From positions 1 through 29,741 of the forward strand of contig CAJLAN010000001.1 of the NCBI GenBank assembly GCA_905204635.1: a DNA stretch of 29,741 nt. Reading direction: 5' to 3'. How positions within the stretch are numbered: the stretch's first letter is position 1; each line of letters begins with the position of its first letter. The DNA comes from an uncultured Collinsella sp. GTDB taxonomy: Bacteria > Actinomycetota > Coriobacteriia > Coriobacteriales > Coriobacteriaceae. Under the pieces are notes generated by a model, which had not been told where the DNA came from, ran no database searches, and saw only the letters and a list, made by a program, of their open reading frames with translations. This document shows, piece by piece, positions 26,162-29,741 of this stretch. The translations under genes and the position numbers were made by a program.

Positions 26162-27439
26162 CTAGTGCTGCGCGACGACAACGCCCAGGCCATCGGGAAT
26201 GACGGCCACCTTGGCATCGGCACCCTTCATCTCAAAGGCGAGCTTGAGCGCCTCATCGAGAGTGTTGACCGGCGTCATGTGCATATCCTTGATCATCTGG
26301 TGATCGCACAGGTCGGTAACCATGATCACGGGGTGATGCGCCAGGATGCGGGCAAAGATCTGGCTCGTCCACTGGTCGGGCAGGGTCTCGTCCTTAGGAC
26401 GGTCGATGCAGGCGCGCTCAAACTCCGCAGGATCGTTGTCGGCGATGTTGTGATAGAAGCCCTCGCCACCGTGACCGTCGGCACAACCGGCGACATCGAT
26501 AATCACGCCGCCCTCGGGAAGCGTGGCCTCGGCAGAGCACATGCCCTTCACGGCCTGGTAGATGTTCTGGTCGAGCGGGTAGCCGCCGTTGGTGGTGATG
26601 GCAATCTCGCACTCGACGGGCTCAACGCCGGCAAGGCTCTTCACGAACTCGCAGCCAGCCTCGTGCGCCTTGTGGATATCGCCGGCAAAGGAGCCGATGA
26701 CCTCGTGCTTGCCGTTGAGCACCACGTTAAGCACAAAGGCAAGGTGAGCCATCTCGGCAGCGGCAAACATGTCCTCGCTCACGTGGTTGTGGCACAGGTT
26801 GCCGGCACGCGAGTGGGAATCATTCACAAACTGACCGTTATGGTTGTACATGATGGTCTTGTAGCTGGCGATACCAGGCAGGACGGACTTGCGGCTACCA
26901 GAGAAACCGGCAAAGAAGTGCGGCTCAATAAAGCCCTCGGCAAGCAGCAGATCGCAATCGGCGGCAATCTTGTTGATGATGCACTCGCCACCAGAAGGCA
27001 GGGTGCCAATCTTTTTCATCATGCTGTCGTCAGTCGCGACGTGCATAACGATTTCCTCGTTGGCAACAATCTCCTCGCCATACTTGTTGACGAGTTCCTC
27101 GTGCGTCGACGGACGGTGCATACCCGTAGCAACCAGAATGCGCAGGCGAGCCTCGGGCGCAGCGGAATGGATGTGATGCAGCAGAATAGGCATCGTCACA
27201 CGCGAGGGAACGGGACGCGTATGATCGGAGCTAATGATGACGATATCCTTCTTGCCAGCACAAAGCTCCTCGAGCGAAGGCGAGCCATAAGGGTTGGCAA
27301 GTGACTCCTCTACCAGCTCTTCCTGCGATTTTGTAGTCTTAAACTCGTTTTGATGACCTTCCATCACACCCGCGAAGTTCTTATCCTCGAGCTCCAGATG
27401 TAACGTCTTGTGGTCAAACGGCAGTTCACATTCAAACAA
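26162..27439 (-). CDS. larA: Nickel-pincer lactate racemase
   Basis: A 425-residue LarA that interconverts D- and L-lactate with the covalently bound nickel-pincer nucleotide. Using the TTG at 27439 as start gives D72 and R75 in SDHTRP, H108 in GMHRPSTHEE, H174 in EPHFFAGFSG, K184 in SRKSVLPG and H200 in MYNHNGQF. These fall at the residue numbers known for L. plantarum LarA (424 residues), where K184 binds the cofactor and H108/H174 are catalytic. GGAAGAGGG precedes the TTG by about 10 nt. Upstream in-frame ATGs would add an unconserved leader of more than 20 residues. It is the first gene of a larA-glpF unit, convergent with larB-larC-tetR. All key residues are present. Confidence 0.95.
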   Translation of the reverse strand: MFECELPFDHKTLHLELEDKNFAGVMEGHQNEFKTTKSQEELVEESLANPYGSPSLEELCAGKKDIVIISSDHTRPVPSRVTMPILLHHIHSAAPEARLRILVATGMHRPSTHEELVNKYGEEIVANEEIVMHVATDDSMMKKIGTLPSGGECIINKIAADCDLLLAEGFIEPHFFAGFSGSRKSVLPGIASYKTIMYNHNGQFVNDSHSRAGNLCHNHVSEDMFAAAEMAHLAFVLNVVLNGKHEVIGSFAGDIHKAHEAGCEFVKSLAGVEPVECEIAITTNGGYPLDQNIYQAVKGMCSAEATLPEGGVIIDVAGCADGHGGEGFYHNIADNDPAEFERACIDRPKDETLPDQWTSQIFARILAHHPVIMVTDLCDHQMIKDMHMTPVNTLDEALKLAFEMKGADAKVAVIPDGLGVVVAQH

Positions 27440-27561
27440 TGACGCGCGCCCTCTTCCTTTCAACTGACACACTAGATTAACCGTTGGAAGGATACGCCGC
27501 TCACCGAAAAACACCACCGTCCACCGACTCATTAACACAACGTTCATATTTGACCCACAAC

Positions 27562-27595
27562 AAAACGGCCGCGATCCCAAAGGGAACCGCGGCCG
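27562..27595 (-). terminator. Intrinsic terminator in the larA leader region
   Basis: CGGCCGCG (27566-27573) pairs with CGCGGCCG (27588-27595), with an inner CCC-TTT-GGG stem, and TTTTGTTG follows on the minus strand. It lies about 125 nt upstream of larA and in the same orientation, so it is either the end of a small upstream transcript or an attenuator. Confidence 0.75.
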
Positions 27596-27677
27596 CCTGT
27601 CAAAGACACTATAGACAGGATGATTTACGCAGCGCCGAGGCAAACATCTACCCCGAGACGTTCGCACGTAAGCCATT

Positions 27678-27707
27678 TTGCATAAATGCGTTAATTAATT
27701 GCATAAA
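27678..27707. repeat. Direct repeats TTGCATAAA
   Basis: Two exact 9-bp copies at 27678-27686 and 27699-27707 are offset by 21 bp, two helical turns. The spacer includes the palindrome TTAATTAA. The spacing suits binding of a dimer or two monomers on one DNA face upstream of larA. Confidence 0.35.
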
Positions 27708-28043
27708 AAGGCACATGGATTTCTAGCCGTAACAGGGTAACACCCTCCGGAGCGTGCATTTTTGCGAGTATTCAGCATCGCGGGATAAGATTTTGGTGTC
27801 AAAAGTCTTTCAAAAGGTAGATAGTCCTCATGGCTCGTCCCATCTGGATGGCATGCGGCGAGAAACCAGCCATATATGAACATCGACAAAGCCCAATCGT
27901 CATGCAAAAGCATCAACAGGAGCCGCGAACGTCACCCATAGCCTTATGCACCAATCTTTGGCTGCTGAAAACTCCGTTTTTTGCACGTCGCCCCAAGCAC
28001 CACCCTCACCCAGTGGCTGATCCGCCGAAGACCGGACATCGCA

Positions 28044-28170
28044 GGGCCCGCCATTAGTCTACTTTTAGGCACACTCCGCAGGACGCAAGAAGCCCTCGCC
28101 GCACGAAGTGCGCAGCGAGGGCTTCTTGCATGTCCGAGGACGTGCCTAAAAGTAAACTGATGGCGGACCC
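28044..28170. repeat. Structured covarying repeat element, copy 2
   Basis: A 127-bp hairpin just past the ppc stop. Outer arms 28044-28072 and 28142-28170 pair over 29 positions with two C-A mismatches and one G-T wobble. Inside are TCC:GGA, internal loop GCA/GA, GGAC:GTCC, a right-side AT bulge, a 15-bp helix (28085-28099 with 28115-28129), a CA bulge and the tip CGCAC-GAA-GTGCG. Loops, bulges and tip equal those of copy 1, while the long helices have other sequences that still pair. Confidence 0.75.
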
Positions 28171-28191
28171 GGACGACTACAGGGCTATCGA

Positions 28192-29741
28192 TTACCCCGT
28201 GTTCTGCAATCCTGCCGAGACGCCGGTCACAGTCGAAAGAATCAGGCTCATGTACTCGGCCTTCTTCTCCTCGGCCATCTCGTCCTGGTTCATACGCACC
28301 TCGCGAAGGGCGCGGACCTGGGCGATGGACAGGGCGTCGACGTAGGGGTTACGCACGCGAACGGCGCAGCCGAGCACGCGACGACGCTGCAGCGGCCATT
28401 CATCACCGACGATGGCAAGGACCCACTTACGGGTGAGCTGCATCTCGGTAAAGACCTTCTTGGACAGATCATCGCGGTCGCCCAGATGCAGATACATCTT
28501 GGCGATGCGCTGATCGGTCTTAGCAATCGACATCTCGATGTTGTCGATAAAGGTGCGGAAGAACGGCCACTCCTGGTAGGCAGCCTTGAGCTGGTCAAGA
28601 TCGCCAAGCTGCTCGCAGGCGGTGCCCAGACCGTACCAAGCGGCCAGGTTAATGCGCGCCTGGCTCCAGCTGAAGATCCACGGGATGGTACGCAGGTCAT
28701 CGAGCGACTTGGCGCCCAGACCGCGCTTGGCGGGACGCGAGCCGATCGGCAGCAGACCGACCTCGGTCAGCGGCGTCACGGTCGAGAACCACGGTGTAAA
28801 GTCCTCGGTGTTCAGCAGGTCCAGATAGCGTTCGTGGCTTGCAGTGTTGAGCTTCTCGGCCATATCCCAGAACTTCTGCGTGGTCTCGGTGTTGGTCTTC
28901 TCGACACTCGGGGCCGACTGCAAAAGCGTTGCGGCGGCAACGGACTCAACATGGCGCTGAGCCAGCGTGCGGTTGCCGTAACGGGCAAAGATGACTTCGC
29001 CCTGCTCGGTAAGCTTAAAGAAGCAGTTGACCGAACCCTTGGGCTGCGCCAGCACGGCCTTGTTGGCCGGGCCGCCGCCACGGCCCACGGCACCGCCGCG
29101 ACCGTGCATGAGCACCAGGTCGATATCGTTCTTCTCTGCCCACTTGGCGATGCGCTCCTGCGCGGAGTGCAGCGCGAGCATGGCCGTGGTAGGACCGGCA
29201 TCCTTGGAAGAGTCGGAATAGCCCAGCATGACCTCCATGCGGCGGTTGGTCTGGGCAAGGCGCTTTTGCACCACGGGCAGCGTAAGCATCTGATCGAGCA
29301 CGTCGACGCAGCCCTCGAGGTCCTCGAGCTGCTCGAACAACGGGATCACGTCGAGCTCGGGGACATCCTCCTCGTGTGCAAAGGACAGGTGCGCCAGCTC
29401 AAAGACGTCGGCCACATGCTGAGCGCTCTTGGTAAACGAGATGATGTAGCGGTGCGCCATCTTCTTGCCGTAGCGCTTTTGGATGGAGCCGATAGCGCGG
29501 AAGGTATCGATGACCTCGCGCGTCATGGGCTGCAGGTCGCCATGGATACCGTTCTCGTGGATATCCTTAAGGGCGCGGGCATGCACCACGGAGTGCTGAC
29601 GGAACTCCATCTCGACCATGTGGAAGCCGAAGGTCTCGGCCTGCCAGATGAGGTCCTGCAGCGGGCCGTAGGCGGAACGCTTGGCGTTGGCTTCGGCGAG
29701 GGAGCGCTGCACGGTCTTCAGATCGGCGATGTAGTCCTCGC
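28192..29741 (-). CDS. ppc: Phosphoenolpyruvate carboxylase, C-terminal part (cut by window end)
   Basis: The last 516 residues of PEP carboxylase, which fixes bicarbonate onto PEP to make oxaloacetate. The reading frame runs open to the window edge (EDYIADLKTV before the first listed residues), so the N-terminal part lies outside. Visible hallmarks are the catalytic LGYSDSSKDAGP (about 29194-29232), the glycine-rich HGRGGAVGRGGGP loop (about 29068-29109), and the invariant C-terminal QNTG directly before the stop. Roughly 510 of an expected 880-950 residues are present. In fermenters the enzyme feeds succinate formation and anaplerosis. Structured repeat copy 2 begins about 20 nt past the stop. 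Confidence 0.96.
   Translation of the reverse strand, partial: EDYIADLKTVQRSLAEANAKRSAYGPLQDLIWQAETFGFHMVEMEFRQHSVVHARALKDIHENGIHGDLQPMTREVIDTFRAIGSIQKRYGKKMAHRYIISFTKSAQHVADVFELAHLSFAHEEDVPELDVIPLFEQLEDLEGCVDVLDQMLTLPVVQKRLAQTNRRMEVMLGYSDSSKDAGPTTAMLALHSAQERIAKWAEKNDIDLVLMHGRGGAVGRGGGPANKAVLAQPKGSVNCFFKLTEQGEVIFARYGNRTLAQRHVESVAAATLLQSAPSVEKTNTETTQKFWDMAEKLNTASHERYLDLLNTEDFTPWFSTVTPLTEVGLLPIGSRPAKRGLGAKSLDDLRTIPWIFSWSQARINLAAWYGLGTACEQLGDLDQLKAAYQEWPFFRTFIDNIEMSIAKTDQRIAKMYLHLGDRDDLSKKVFTEMQLTRKWVLAIVGDEWPLQRRRVLGCAVRVRNPYVDALSIAQVRALREVRMNQDEMAEEKKAEYMSLILSTVTGVSAGLQNTG

Larger units (their letters stand above)
27440..28043. other. Non-coding stretch between larA and structured repeat copy 2
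   Basis: About 600 bp without a gene I can support. It holds a hairpin terminator (27562-27595), a TATAGT -10 candidate on the minus strand (27608-27613), direct repeats TTGCATAAA at 27678-27686 and 27699-27707 (21 bp apart), and AT-rich DNA around them. The two short open frames here (27695-27916, -; 27830-28057, +) show no family features or ribosome sites. Confidence 0.5.

Noticed and set aside
25012..26202. A 396-codon open frame running through the structured repeat and opposite glpF
   Set aside because: It overlaps the tetR end, the hairpin element and glpF in antisense and has no recognisable domain.
27566..27595. The palindrome containing GCGGCCGC as an operator
   Set aside because: The arms are followed by TTTTGTTG on the minus strand and enclose a tight inner stem, so a terminator explains it better.
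27695..27916. A 73-codon open frame on the minus strand upstream of larA
   Set aside because: No ribosome site, odd composition, and it covers the AT-rich direct-repeat region; more likely non-coding.
27830..28057. A 75-codon open frame on the plus strand in the larA-ppc gap
   Set aside because: No ribosome site or family features, and it runs into the left arm of structured repeat copy 2.

Overview
The window is GC-rich, densely coded bacterial DNA. Its gene content (hexuronate catabolism, a twin-FeoA/FeoB iron uptake locus, an EbgA/EbgC-type beta-galactosidase, a nickel-pincer lactate racemase locus, PEP carboxylase) and the mix of ATG, GTG and TTG starts with strong Shine-Dalgarno sites suggest a fermentative gut actinomycete of the Coriobacteriia, probably Collinsella-like. 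The taxon is an inference from style and content; no rRNA or tRNA gene is present to confirm it.

Layout. 38-1255 (-): a stand-alone GltD-like flavoprotein oxidoreductase. 1463-7602 (-): a hexuronate operon read uxaC, GPH-family transporter, uxaB, uxaA, with two perfect LacI-type palindromes around its promoter and a LacI-family regulator gene (7887-8966, -) just upstream. 9111-12471 (-): feoA, feoA, feoB, and a separate small Cys-rich FeoB-associated membrane protein; a DtxR-like palindrome lies in front of feoB. 12660-12908 (-): an HPr-like protein with His15 but Asp at position 46. 13002-13229: an AT-richer element with 35-bp inverted ends. 13330-14793 (-): an APC amino-acid transporter. 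14947-18414 (-): ebgA and ebgC homologues behind three CAACCGGTTG operators, with a divergent LacI regulator (18791-19807, +). 19812-19945: a cluster of dyads. 20050-21837 (-): aspS. 22094-22729 (+): serB-like phosphatase. 22844-25096 (+): larB, a larC that ends after its first domain, and a TetR regulator. 25381-27439 (-): larA and then a GlpF/LarD-like channel. 28192 to the window end (-): the C-terminal half of PEP carboxylase.

How the genes work together. The uxa operon takes up hexuronates and converts glucuronate/galacturonate through fructuronate/tagaturonate; uxaB and uxaA serve the galacturonate branch to 2-keto-3-deoxygluconate. The ebg genes hydrolyse beta-galactosides. Both sugar operons share a promoter plan: a -10 TAAGAT, an 18-bp spacer, and LacI-type palindromes over the -35 and over the start. 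The lar genes lie in two convergent units (larB-larC-tetR and larA-glpF) and would interconvert D- and L-lactate, but larE and the LarC2 domain are not in the window.

The most unusual non-coding signal is a pair of 127-128-bp elements (25232-25359 and 28044-28170). They share an invariant core, including identical bulges and the tip hairpin, while their helix sequences differ by compensatory changes. Each sits just past the stop codon of a minus-strand gene. This looks like a structured repeat family selected for fold, and I do not recognise it.
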